A DNA stretch of 64,000 nucleotides, taken from the NCBI GenBank assembly GCA_963579025.1, contig CAUZFZ010000036.1, positions 8,166 through 72,165 on the forward strand, written 5' to 3'. The first letter of the stretch is position 1. The number at the start of each line of letters is the position of its first letter. Below, piece after piece: positions 56,419 through 64,000 of the stretch. A model generated the notes under the pieces. The model did no database searches. It was not told where the DNA came from and saw only the letters and a program-made list of their open reading frames with translations. A program made the translations under genes and the position numbers. The stretch comes from CAUZFZ01 sp963579025 (GTDB lineage Bacteria > Planctomycetota > Planctomycetia > Planctomycetales > Planctomycetaceae).

Positions 56419-56854
56419 GGGTCAACTGGAGCGTGTATGTGCTGGACGCGAAACCATCTGGCCGTTGACGGGAGTTTTGGGCATGGCCCGGCCAGTCAGC
56501 TCAGATATATCGATTGTCCGACCTGGACAAACCTTAACGGCTCCCGGCAATCAAACAGTGAGTCTCAACGTAGCAGTGATCGGTGCAGCGGAGCGGTTCC
56601 CCGCAACGAATCATGTCACAGGTACGCGAAACCGGCAGTCTTATGACTCGTGATCCGCGCAGATTGTTCCAGCATTCCTGGAATGTACTCTGTGGCCTGG
56701 CCGTGCTTTGGGTTGCGACAACGGGGTGTCTCCGTTGATACGTGATGTGGAGGTCACCAGTGTGGCTCAAGTGACGCCAGGCAGTGCGATCTGTAAGAAT
56801 CACGAGCTGAAACCGAGGATCGTCGATTGCCCTTTCCAGAACGGATCCCGTCCG

Positions 56855-58297
56855 ATGACACGCATCTTCCTGCAAACGCTGCCCGTGCTGTTCACGCTGG
56901 TTCTTATGGCTTCGCCCGCGACCGTGCACGCCGCCGGGAAGCCGAATATCGTGCTGGTCATGGCGGACGATCAGGGCTGGGGAGATATGGCCTACAACGG
57001 GCATCCGATCGTCAAGACACCAAACTTCGATGCTGCGGCTGCGGCCGGTCTGCGGTTCGATCGGTTCTACGCTGCCGCACCGGTCTGCTCGCCGACCCGC
57101 GCCAGCGTCATGACCGGTCGACATCCCAATCGCATGGGCGTATTCAAGTGGGGTTACCCGATGCGTCCGCAGGAAGTCACCGTGGCGGAAGCACTGAAAA
57201 CGGCCGGCTATGCGACTGCTCATTTTGGCAAATGGCATCTGGGATCGGTTCGCAACGACAGTCCGGCAAATCCCGGGCACAACGGGTTCGATGAGTGGCT
57301 GAGCGCTCCCAACTTCTATGACAACGACGCCATCCTGAGCCACAAAGGTAAAGCCGTTCAGACAAAGGGCGAAAGCTCTATTGTTGCTGTCGATGCGGCA
57401 CTGGACTGGATGCGCACCCAGTCGAAAAGCGATCAGCCGTTTCTGAGTGTGGTCTGGTTCGGTTCGCCGCACAGCCCGCATCGGGCGGTCGAAGAAGACC
57501 GCAAACTCTACGACGATCAACCGAAGGCCAAACAGCATTTTCTTGGTGAGGTGACTGGCATGGACCGCGCCTTCGGCAAGCTCCGCAACGCACTGACAGA
57601 CCTGGGTATCCGCGAAAATACGATTCTGTGGTACTGCAGTGACAACGGAGCGCTGCCTCGAGTCGGTTCCACGGGCGGACATCGAGGCAACAAGGGCAAA
57701 GTCTACGAAGGCGGACTGCTCGTGCCGTCCATCCTCGAATGGCCAGCACGGATCAAACAACCCAGTGTCACGAATATGCGCTGCAGCACATGCGACATCT
57801 ACCCGACCTTGCTGCAGATTGCGGGAGTGACCGTCGACGATCAGGCCCCGCTGGATGGTGTCAGCCTGGTCTCACTGATCGATGGCAAAACGACTGCACG
57901 CCAGAAGCCGATGGGATTCTGGGATTACACCACTGGTGGGATCAGCACGCCGTCCGCGAAGTGGATGAGCGATCTACTCACGGCGCAGCAGGCCGGCGGT
58001 GATCTGACAGCGCATGTGTCGAGCCAGAAGGCTGCTGGTCTCCCCAATCCTGCGTATCCAATAGACCGCTTCCCCGGACACGCGGCCCTGATCGACGGAG
58101 ACTGGAAGCTGCACCGAATTCAGGGCAAGAAGGGTGAGGTCACCTGGGAGTTGTACGACCTGGCGAAAGACCGCGCTGAGACGGCCGACCTGTCTGCCGG
58201 CGAAGGTGATCGAGTCAAGGAGTTGCGTGGCAAGCTGAATGACTGGCTGGTGTCTGTCGTGCATAGCCTGAACGGCGACGACTACGTCACCAAATGA
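56855..58297 (+). CDS. Secreted formylglycine-dependent sulfatase
   Basis: The ATG at 56855 begins a signal peptide (1-27); an upstream in-frame start would hide it. The 480-residue type I sulfatase has Asp38/Asp39 (VMADDQGWGD) and Cys78 in CSPTRASVMTGR, the residue converted to formylglycine. FGKWHLG, WFGSPHSPH and YCSDNGALP supply the other active-site residues. It probably removes sulfate from algal or other sulfated glycans in the periplasm. The 436-bp gap upstream holds the divergent promoters and nothing else I can see. Confidence 0.93.
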   Translation: MTRIFLQTLPVLFTLVLMASPATVHAAGKPNIVLVMADDQGWGDMAYNGHPIVKTPNFDAAAAAGLRFDRFYAAAPVCSPTRASVMTGRHPNRMGVFKWGYPMRPQEVTVAEALKTAGYATAHFGKWHLGSVRNDSPANPGHNGFDEWLSAPNFYDNDAILSHKGKAVQTKGESSIVAVDAALDWMRTQSKSDQPFLSVVWFGSPHSPHRAVEEDRKLYDDQPKAKQHFLGEVTGMDRAFGKLRNALTDLGIRENTILWYCSDNGALPRVGSTGGHRGNKGKVYEGGLLVPSILEWPARIKQPSVTNMRCSTCDIYPTLLQIAGVTVDDQAPLDGVSLVSLIDGKTTARQKPMGFWDYTTGGISTPSAKWMSDLLTAQQAGGDLTAHVSSQKAAGLPNPAYPIDRFPGHAALIDGDWKLHRIQGKKGEVTWELYDLAKDRAETADLSAGEGDRVKELRGKLNDWLVSVVHSLNGDDYVTK

Positions 58298-59016
58298 CCG
58301 GTTCGCGTGACAGCGACAGCGTCGCGTATCACGTCAGCATCGATCAACTCGGAACGCCCCCAGCGACAGTGTCGACGCGGCGGACGCGATCACCGGGTGC
58401 AGGAAGCGATTTCAGATCAAATCACTTTGACTGGTCGCGGCACATGGCTTCTGGCGACCTGGCGAATCACATTGTTACCTGCTCGGGCTGTGCCGGAACC
58501 CCGCGCAACACCAATCGATGAACGCGCGGGAAGTGGTCGATCGGGGTGCGTGCCGGTGTCGGCGTGTGAAGTTGGAGAATCAAGTTCGCGCGCCTTCTTT
58601 CCGACTGTGGATTGCGACGTGGCCGCCCCTTGCTCCGTGGTTCTATTTCTACAGCCAGAGATACGAAGGGAGTCCACAGAACCCGTAAACTGCTGCAGAC
58701 TGGTCAGTCGCTACCGGACGGGCTCCCACCCGCAGGGTTCTGGAGACCAGTCCGCCGACGTACGACTTCACTCGAAGTCCTCGACCTTCTGCGACTCAAC
58801 GTCATCGGGTGCCGGACCACATCCTGAGGATACAATTCACAGTGGCCCGCCCATCCTGAGACGGTGAAGACAGTCACAATCGGCTAGAGTTCCCGGGACA
58901 TTCAACCGGCTGAGCGGCAGGCGTTGCTATTGTCGCAGTTTGGAATCAACGCTGCTTGTGAAGGTCAGCAGAGTTCTTGGTTCTCCGTGATTCAGCCATT
59001 GTGAACCGGGCGTAAG

Positions 59017-59934
59017 ATGAGCAGATTCGTTGCGGTGGGTGACATTCATGGGTGCAGTCAAACGCTCGCCAAGCTACTGGGCATTCTGCAACTGCGCCCC
59101 GGGGACACTCTCCTTTCAACGGGGGATCTGTCTTCCAAGGGCGAAGACTCACAGGGCGTTCACACGCAGTTGCTCAGCCTTGAAGAGGGTGGAGTCAACC
59201 TCATCGTGCTGCTCGGCAACCATGAAGCCATGCTGCTGGCCATGCAGAAGATGATAGGAGCGAACGTCGACCTGACAGCGTTTCCGGAGTCCATCTTCCG
59301 TGGAGCACACGTCAACTTTCTGATGCGGAGTAACGAGACATGGGCCACCCTGAAATCCTACGGTCTTGAAATGGCCGAAGACCCAGGCTTCTGGGCATTC
59401 CGAGGCGACGATGCTGCAAGGCATTTCGAGGATGTGGCGCATCGACTCAGCAGTGTGGAGTGGAAACTGCCTCAGTCTCACTTGGATCTATTATGTCGAT
59501 GCAAGACGCATCACATCGAAAGAAACTGTCTTTTCGTCCATTCTGGACTCCAACCCGCTCACCTTCGAATTCCTGACGTAAAGCGGGCAGTCGACGCGCA
59601 ACTCGATGATGACGCGAGGGCGCTGTGCTGGAACCGAGACTGGTTGGGGCAATCCCCGGGTTTCCCTGAAGTCGTTGTGCATGGCCATACGCCTTTGTGC
59701 TATTTGCATTCCTGGATTTCAAATACGAATCCCTGGCGTGATTCTGACCTAATCTTCAAGTCAGTCGTCCACAATGGCGCGCTCAATTTAGATAGCGGCG
59801 TGTTTCTTGAGACAGGTCATCTGACCGCAGTCGAGATTCCTGAAGACGGGTGTCCGTCGGAGTTTCGTTTCATTCGCGTCCCCCGAATTGACCCGGTGAG
59901 CAAAGACCGGCTGTGGTACAAGAACTACAGGTAG
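59017..59934 (+). CDS. PPP-type metallophosphatase
   Basis: A 305-residue phosphatase of the PPP/bis(5'-nucleosyl)-tetraphosphatase-like superfamily. Metal motifs: GDIHG (8-12), GDLSSKG (36-42, in place of GDxVDRG), GNHE (67-70), HSG (175-177) and HGH (222-224). It could act on phosphoproteins or diadenosine polyphosphates. With three kinases nearby a phosphoprotein role is plausible but unproven. The 719 bp upstream contain no gene I can support. Confidence 0.86.
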   Translation: MSRFVAVGDIHGCSQTLAKLLGILQLRPGDTLLSTGDLSSKGEDSQGVHTQLLSLEEGGVNLIVLLGNHEAMLLAMQKMIGANVDLTAFPESIFRGAHVNFLMRSNETWATLKSYGLEMAEDPGFWAFRGDDAARHFEDVAHRLSSVEWKLPQSHLDLLCRCKTHHIERNCLFVHSGLQPAHLRIPDVKRAVDAQLDDDARALCWNRDWLGQSPGFPEVVVHGHTPLCYLHSWISNTNPWRDSDLIFKSVVHNGALNLDSGVFLETGHLTAVEIPEDGCPSEFRFIRVPRIDPVSKDRLWYKNYR

Positions 59935-60294
59935 ATATGGCGCCCCCGAGATCGACATCCGGCAAATCACGCACAGGCGGATGTGATCACGCAACATGTT
60001 GGGCCGTTTACGGCGCGACGTCAGCACCATTACCCCGCTCTCTTCCGGCTTCCGCTGCCCGCCCTTCGGCTTCTCTTCACGTACGAAGCACAACCGGGAG
60101 CACCCGCAATGTGCTGGAGCACGACGGAACGGATGATGCCCTTCACTGCGTCTGCACGGCCCCGAAACTATGCGAACGCGTCAGCCAGCCGTAAGCTGTG
60201 GATCTCGGAACACCGCTCTCAAGAGCCACATTGATGTTTCCCGTCGATCGAACGAGTTCCTTCAGTCGGTGGTCGTAGCGGCGTTGAGTGCGAG

Positions 60295-60733
60295 TTGCTG
60301 CCGGCCGACGCTCAGTTGGACGTGCGTCTGTACGAGGTCGTCATCAACGCGAACCTGACGCTGCTGCTGGTGACCGACCCGCCGGACCCGGCTGCGGCAC
60401 TGTCGGAGCTGTACGCTCACCGCGTCGACGTGGAGGTGGACATCCGGAATCTGAAAGTCGTCCTGGATGCAGAGAACATCCGGGCCAGGAGTGTCGACAC
60501 ATTCCACAAAGAACTGCTCGGCTCGGTGGTGTCCTACAATCTGGTCAGCCAGTTCCGTCGTCAGGCAGCGGAATTGATATCGGAGCCCCCGCGTCGGATG
60601 AGCTTCAAACGTATCTGGACGACATATCCAATTCCTTCTCCCGAAGATGTACACGGACGCAGCGAGCTGGCGAGAGCAGCAACGAACCAGGAACCGCCAA
60701 CGTGGAACCAGAAACAAAGAACCAGGAACGTGA
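60295..60733 (+). pseudogene. IS4-like transposase C-terminal relic, frameshifted
   Basis: The frame from about 60330 reads LTLLLVTDPPDPAAALSELY, AHRVDVEVDIRNLKVVLDAE, then NIRARSVDTFHKELLGSVVS and RRMSFKRIWTTY, the end of the DDE domain and C-terminus of IS4-type transposases (the YAHR..VE..IRNLK part carries the last catalytic Glu). At about 60640 it shifts +1: MYTDAASWREQ (ATG at 60647) is in the next frame, which stops at 60731-60733. Nothing of the N-terminal half is recognisable in the ~360 bp upstream. No terminal inverted repeats seen. Confidence 0.7.
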
Positions 60734-60736
60734 AAC
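60681..60736 (+). repeat. Heptamer array B (NNNNAAC type)
   Basis: Eight consecutive 7-base units, every one ending AAC, seven of them ending RAAC. CAGGAAC occurs twice; GTGGAAC and GTGAAAC differ by one base. It covers the tail of the transposase relic and ends 6 bases before the stop codon of the gene at 60742. Confidence 0.85.
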
Positions 60737-60741
60737 ATGGA

Positions 60742-62007
60742 TCAGTACTTCGGGAAGATGGCCGGGGTGGGGAAGCGTTCTTCAATGGTGGAGGATCCAA
60801 GATATTCCTCACGAGGTACGTTGACCTGGGGCCAGTTGCCGGGGCGGACACGAACGACTCTGCCAGGGCGGATGCCTTCGATGATGAGGTCCGTTTCAAA
60901 ACGGATTTGGATTCCGCTGCTGCCCAGAGGCACTTCGCCGTCCGTCTTGATGACATCAAGGATCGGGCCTTTGCAGGCCATGTGCGCGGGGCCATAGGCG
61001 CCGTGAGTGTGTTTCAATGTGTTCTCGACCGAATTCATCAGGGCGGAAGCCCCCTTCCCGAAGTCGGCGTAGAGCGAGTCGTCCATGCCGCCGAACAAGG
61101 TCGCGGTCACAGTGGCGCGGCCGAATTTGCCATACTCGACGGCATCGACCCAGGCGGGCATCCAGCGGCTGCGGATGAAGGCCTTATGCGTTTCGTTCTG
61201 ACTGCGGGCGGCGCGATGCATCGCGGTGTCGTCCAGCCAGATGTCCGAGATGTGGAACCGAGTGAACACGCCGTTTGATGTGGGCTTCCAGGTGATCCCG
61301 AGCAGGACAGCCTGGCCGTCGAGCGACTTCTTGCCGCTGCCTGGCCAGATGCCCTCGGCGATCAGGTCCTCGATCCCGAGGCACTCGCGGCCGCGCCAGA
61401 TGCGGATGGCGGCATCGAAGGTCATCGTTTCTTCGCTGGCCTCTCCGTCTCCGCCAGCCTTCGGTTCGCGAGTCGCGACGATCATCCCCTGGTTGTTCTT
61501 GAGTTCCACTTCCTTCAGCTTCCAGACTTTGCCCTCGCGCTGGCAGCGACTGGGCTCGTCTTCGAGGAGGATGACGTGGTTCTCGGCGGGAAAGATTCCC
61601 GCGCCACTGTAGCCGGAGTTTTTCTTCTTGTTGTTGACCGGCAACACCGGCACGGCGGAGATCTTCGGTTCCGGCGGCAGAAAGGCCCGGACGTGCAGCA
61701 CGGTGCCAAGCGGGATGTCCCGCAGATCCGCCGGCGCGCCGTGATAGCGGACAATGCCGTACGGGAGCATGGCGAAGGGGTGCGGAGCGTTTCGGAAATA
61801 CATACCCGCCCCCTGCACGCGGATGCTGCCGCGGCGGTTGGCGTGATCCACGAATACCAGTTCGCCTCGATAGGAGTGCGCCTTTTCGAGAGGAGGGAAT
61901 TGTCCGATCTCGGGGCGGAACGGTTCGTCGGCAGCGGTGGCAGAGGCGATCAGGATCGAGGGAAGTCCGAGGCATAAAGCGCGTAGCAGCAGATGCGATT
62001 TAGTCAT
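60742..62007 (-). CDS. Secreted protein of unknown function, 421 aa
   Basis: The start at 62007 begins a signal peptide (about 1-26, ending SATAADE); the in-frame start at 62100 would run through heptamer arrays C and D and is unlikely. No known domain. The protein is basic-neutral and globular, with VRAFLPPEPKISAVPVLPVN and two Gly-rich loops. Genes of this type accompany DUF1552 genes in planctomycetes, as here (137 bp apart, same strand), suggesting a joint role, but I cannot name one. Confidence 0.8.
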   Translation of the reverse strand: MTKSHLLLRALCLGLPSILIASATAADEPFRPEIGQFPPLEKAHSYRGELVFVDHANRRGSIRVQGAGMYFRNAPHPFAMLPYGIVRYHGAPADLRDIPLGTVLHVRAFLPPEPKISAVPVLPVNNKKKNSGYSGAGIFPAENHVILLEDEPSRCQREGKVWKLKEVELKNNQGMIVATREPKAGGDGEASEETMTFDAAIRIWRGRECLGIEDLIAEGIWPGSGKKSLDGQAVLLGITWKPTSNGVFTRFHISDIWLDDTAMHRAARSQNETHKAFIRSRWMPAWVDAVEYGKFGRATVTATLFGGMDDSLYADFGKGASALMNSVENTLKHTHGAYGPAHMACKGPILDVIKTDGEVPLGSSGIQIRFETDLIIEGIRPGRVVRVRPGNWPQVNVPREEYLGSSTIEERFPTPAIFPKY

Positions 62008-62027
62008 TGGGTTCTTCGCGGGGGTGA

Positions 62028-62062
62028 GTGAATGATTAATGAATATTGGAGAATGGAAAATG
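62028..62062 (-). repeat. Heptamer array C (NNNAWTG on plus strand)
   Basis: Five consecutive 7-base units: four end AATG and one ends ATTG (GTGAATG, ATTAATG, GAGAATG, GAAAATG among them). On the minus strand they read CAWTNNN, like arrays A, D and E in gene orientation. Confidence 0.75.
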
Positions 62063-62090
62063 GAATGCGATTGTAGTTCAGAAACTTTTG

Positions 62091-62125
62091 CATTCTTCAT
62101 TCTCCACTACTCATTACTCATTACC
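62091..62125 (+). repeat. Heptamer array D (CAYTNCN)
   Basis: Five consecutive 7-base units: CATTCTT, CATTCTC, CACTACT, CATTACT and CATTACC are the set present. The complement is NNNARTG, so this is the inverse of array C, 28 bp away. Confidence 0.8.
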
Positions 62126-62144
62126 TTCGTCTTCGTACTCATCT

Positions 62145-63500
62145 CTACAGGTCAATCACCTTCTTGCTGTCGCCAAACGTATCGGTCTCCACACCCATAC
62201 GTTGGGCCATCAGGAGCAACAGGTTGCTCATGTGGGCGTCCGAGTTCGCGGGGCGACTGCAGAGCCCGTAGTGCTCACCGGGCTTGTCGAGTCGGTAACC
62301 GCCGAAGTGCCCCTGGTTGAAGTCGAGATGGCTGCCATGCTTCAGGCCTAGGTCCGAACCACCGGCGAACACCAACGGGAGGTTGGCGTTGCCGTGGCTG
62401 TGGCCGTAGGACATGCCGCTGCCAAACAGCGCCATCGTTGAGCCGAGGAGCGGCCGACCGTTGACGTCCTTCGTCTCCTCGAGCCGCGAGAGGAAGTAGC
62501 TGAACTGCTCGATGGCAAAGGCGTCGTAGTTGGTGAGCTTCTCCATATAGCTTGCATCTCCGCCGTGGTGGCTGAGCTGGTGGCGCGATTCGGTGATGCC
62601 AATCTCGGGAATGGAGAAGGCGTCCCCCTCGCCGCCCAGGCTGAAGGTGGCCACCCGGGTCACGTCCGTCTGAAAGGCGAGCACCATGAGGTCATAGACC
62701 GTGCGGAAATAGTCGCCCGCTTGAGTCCTGGGAATGTCGCGATTGGTGCGTTTGCGATCGGCTTCGGAGATCTCAGGCAGCGGCGTATCGAGCCAGGTAT
62801 CGGCCCGTCGCGTGCGGATCTCTGCCTCACGAACAGAGGTGAGGTATTGGTCGAGGCGTCCTTTGTCGGCCGCTCCCATCTTCTGCTCAAGCCGCCGCAC
62901 TTCCGCGAGGTTGTCATCAAGGACGCTGGCTTTGCGGCGCAAGGCTCTCCGCTGAGCTGCGATGCCGCCTTTCGGTTCTTCGAAGAGAGACGCGAAGATC
63001 TCACTGCAACGACGCATCGCGGGGAGCTGCACGCCGTCCGCGGTCCAGGCAAGCGAACCCTGCGTCAGGGCAATTTCCATGGAAGGGTAGCGAGTGTGCT
63101 GTGCGGTGACTTCGGCCATCTTCTGGTCCACGGAGATGATGTTGCGTTCCGAAGGGCCGATCTTTCCGCCGGTCAGCCAGATGTTGATGCAGTTGTGGTG
63201 ATGGCCGAGGCTTCCTGGATGATGCAGACCACTGACAGGAGTGATGACCTGGCGGTACTTTTCCAGAGGCTTAAGCGACCGGGAAAACTGGTAATCCTTG
63301 CCCGGCGTCGTGATCTGATAGTTCAGCGAGTGGACGCCGTTCGCGAGGTAGATGAACGCACTGCGGCGTGGCGTGGCCGTTTGCTCCGCAGCGTTGAGCG
63401 GGATCATGCATTCGAGCATGGGTAGGGAGATGCAGGTGCCCATCGCGCGAAGGGCATGGCGGCGGTCGATCAGCCAGGATTGGGTTTGAATGTTGCTCAT
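62145..63500 (-). CDS. DUF1552 domain protein
   Basis: A 451-residue DUF1552 protein. A Tat-like leader (DRRHALRAMGTCISLPMLE, ~12-30) precedes RSAFIYLANGVH, SGLHHPGSLGHHHNCINIWL, the central helical RRLEQKMGAADKGRLDQYL and a late GHFGGYRLDKPGEHYG. The family is alkaline-phosphatase-fold related, found with cytochrome-like DUF1592/DUF1588 proteins in planctomycetes; no such partner is inside the window. No ribosome-binding site seen. Confidence 0.92.
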   Translation of the reverse strand: MSNIQTQSWLIDRRHALRAMGTCISLPMLECMIPLNAAEQTATPRRSAFIYLANGVHSLNYQITTPGKDYQFSRSLKPLEKYRQVITPVSGLHHPGSLGHHHNCINIWLTGGKIGPSERNIISVDQKMAEVTAQHTRYPSMEIALTQGSLAWTADGVQLPAMRRCSEIFASLFEEPKGGIAAQRRALRRKASVLDDNLAEVRRLEQKMGAADKGRLDQYLTSVREAEIRTRRADTWLDTPLPEISEADRKRTNRDIPRTQAGDYFRTVYDLMVLAFQTDVTRVATFSLGGEGDAFSIPEIGITESRHQLSHHGGDASYMEKLTNYDAFAIEQFSYFLSRLEETKDVNGRPLLGSTMALFGSGMSYGHSHGNANLPLVFAGGSDLGLKHGSHLDFNQGHFGGYRLDKPGEHYGLCSRPANSDAHMSNLLLLMAQRMGVETDTFGDSKKVIDL

Positions 63501-63564
63501 AGGGGTGTTCTTTTGGTTGTGCTTCCGCGACTGGCGTAAGCGATGTGCTCTGCTCAGTGAGGAA

Positions 63565-63606
63565 GAGAATGATTAATGAGTAATGGAGATTGAAAATTGC
63601 AAAATG
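63565..63606 (-). repeat. Heptamer array E (NNNAWTG on plus strand)
   Basis: Six consecutive 7-base units: three end AATG, two ATTG, one AATG again at the gene-proximal side. GAGAATG and ATTAATG are also in array C, and AGTAATG is in the complement of array D. It begins 17 bases beyond the stop codon of the S23/IVP gene on the minus strand. Confidence 0.8.
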
Positions 63607-63622
63607 TGTGAGCAGGTAGAAC

Positions 63623-63883
63623 TCAGCTCGTGTCGGGGGGTGTTTGGTTTGATTTGGCTGTGACGAGCGATTTGGCAATGATCTTACAGAGCTGATCGCA
63701 CTCGTCCTGAAGCAGCTCAAGTCGTTGCTCCTGTATCAATTCCGATTTCACGATCATTCGTATCCACACGCTGCTTTCGCGAAGTTCTTTCAATGCGATC
63801 GCAAGCTTGTGAATAAAGTCCTTCTTACTTTCCGCCGCGCAAGCTTCAGCATAGTTGGGAGCCGGGGAAGTTCCCGAACGCAC
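63623..63883 (-). CDS. Four-helix-bundle S23/IVP protein, N-terminus uncertain
   Basis: An 86-codon frame (GTG at 63883) that contains the S23/IVP signature: RSGTSPAPNYAEACAAESKK, then DFIHKLAIALKELRESSVWI, then LCKIIAKSLVTAKS. The frame stays open upstream to the window edge, and TNTILRIARFPANSSSPGTA just before the listed start looks like part of the first helix but is shorter than usual. So either the gene begins outside the window or it lost part of its 5' end. Same family as the relic at 23402-23743. Family proteins are helix bundles related to Avd; role unknown. Confidence 0.75.
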   Translation of the reverse strand: MRSGTSPAPNYAEACAAESKKDFIHKLAIALKELRESSVWIRMIVKSELIQEQRLELLQDECDQLCKIIAKSLVTAKSNQTPPDTS

Positions 63884-64000
63884 AGCAGTTCCCGGGCTGC
63901 TGGAATTCGCGGGAAAACGAGCGATTCTGAGGATCGTGTTCGTAGATGAAGACCTGCTTGTGGGCAGACGTTTCTGGCGTCCGGGCAGGATTGGTGTTGC

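Noticed and set aside
56534..57760. 408-codon frame antisense to the sulfatase
   Set aside because: The sulfatase on the plus strand has complete active-site motifs; the antisense frame has none.
60734..61278. Continuation of the transposase frame as one 327-codon gene
   Set aside because: After about 60640 the transposase homology moves to another frame, and the rest is antisense to the secreted-protein gene.
62565..63425. 286-codon frame antisense to the DUF1552 gene
   Set aside because: Shadow frame without domain or ribosome-binding site.
23779..63606. Heptamer arrays as CRISPR arrays
   Set aside because: Units are 7 bases with no spacers and no cas genes are present.
60295..64000. Diversity-generating retroelement around the S23/IVP gene
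   Set aside because: No reverse transcriptase frame and no template/variable repeat pair can be seen; only the Avd-related protein family is shared.

Overview
The window looks like chromosomal DNA of a planctomycete (Planctomycetota). The evidence is the gene content: DUF1501 and DUF1552 proteins, two-domain DUF1080 proteins, Gfo/Idh/MocA oxidoreductases with Tat leaders, a formylglycine sulfatase, three Ser/Thr kinases with planctomycete-style extensions, an ECF sigma factor, large secreted proteins carrying an N-terminal LExRxLL motif, and hopanoid HpnH. GC is moderately high, which creates long antisense frames. GTG and TTG starts are frequent. I found no rRNA, tRNA, CRISPR array, prophage or intact insertion sequence.

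Layout. 1-6.9 kb: a zinc-ribbon membrane protein cut by the window edge, a secreted protein, an oxidoreductase, a DUF1080 lipoprotein and a WD40 protein. 7.2-11.5 kb: DegP/HtrA protease, a secreted protein and TruC. 11.6-17 kb: an NtrC-type regulator, then phosphoesterase, YidC and QueD. 17-19.9 kb: a leftward crcB-purB-oxygenase cluster. 20-25.2 kb: hpnH, a Vps62-type gene broken by an in-frame stop, a decayed four-helix-bundle (S23/IVP) gene and a DUF1501 gene. 25.3-34.3 kb: RTX and tandem-repeat surface proteins, a kinase, a PAS protein, an ECF sigma factor and an LRR lipoprotein. 34.6-40.9 kb: oxidoreductase, DEAD-box helicase, two small proteins, a truncated PQQ-propeller relic and an aldo/keto reductase. 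41-46.9 kb: a leftward GntR-ABC-permease-PEGA operon followed by a zinc-ribbon gene. 47-52.9 kb: two kinases around a prolyl oligopeptidase. 53-59.9 kb: a 1150-residue secreted multidomain protein, a sulfatase and a PPP-type phosphatase. 60-64 kb: an IS4-like transposase relic, a secreted protein, a DUF1552 protein and a second S23/IVP gene.

The most unusual signal is a set of five short arrays of variable 7-base units. Units vary in sequence but keep strict 7-nt periodicity. Four arrays share the pattern CAYTNNN (complement NNNARTG); the fifth is NNNNAAC. Two arrays lie 17 and about 36 bases beyond the stop codon of the only two S23/IVP four-helix-bundle genes in the window, in the same orientation relative to the gene. 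A third and fourth form a back-to-back inverted pair, and the fifth sits on the tail of the transposase relic. S23/IVP proteins share a fold family with Avd, the accessory protein of diversity-generating retroelements, but I see no reverse transcriptase here. The association is observed; any mechanism is inference.
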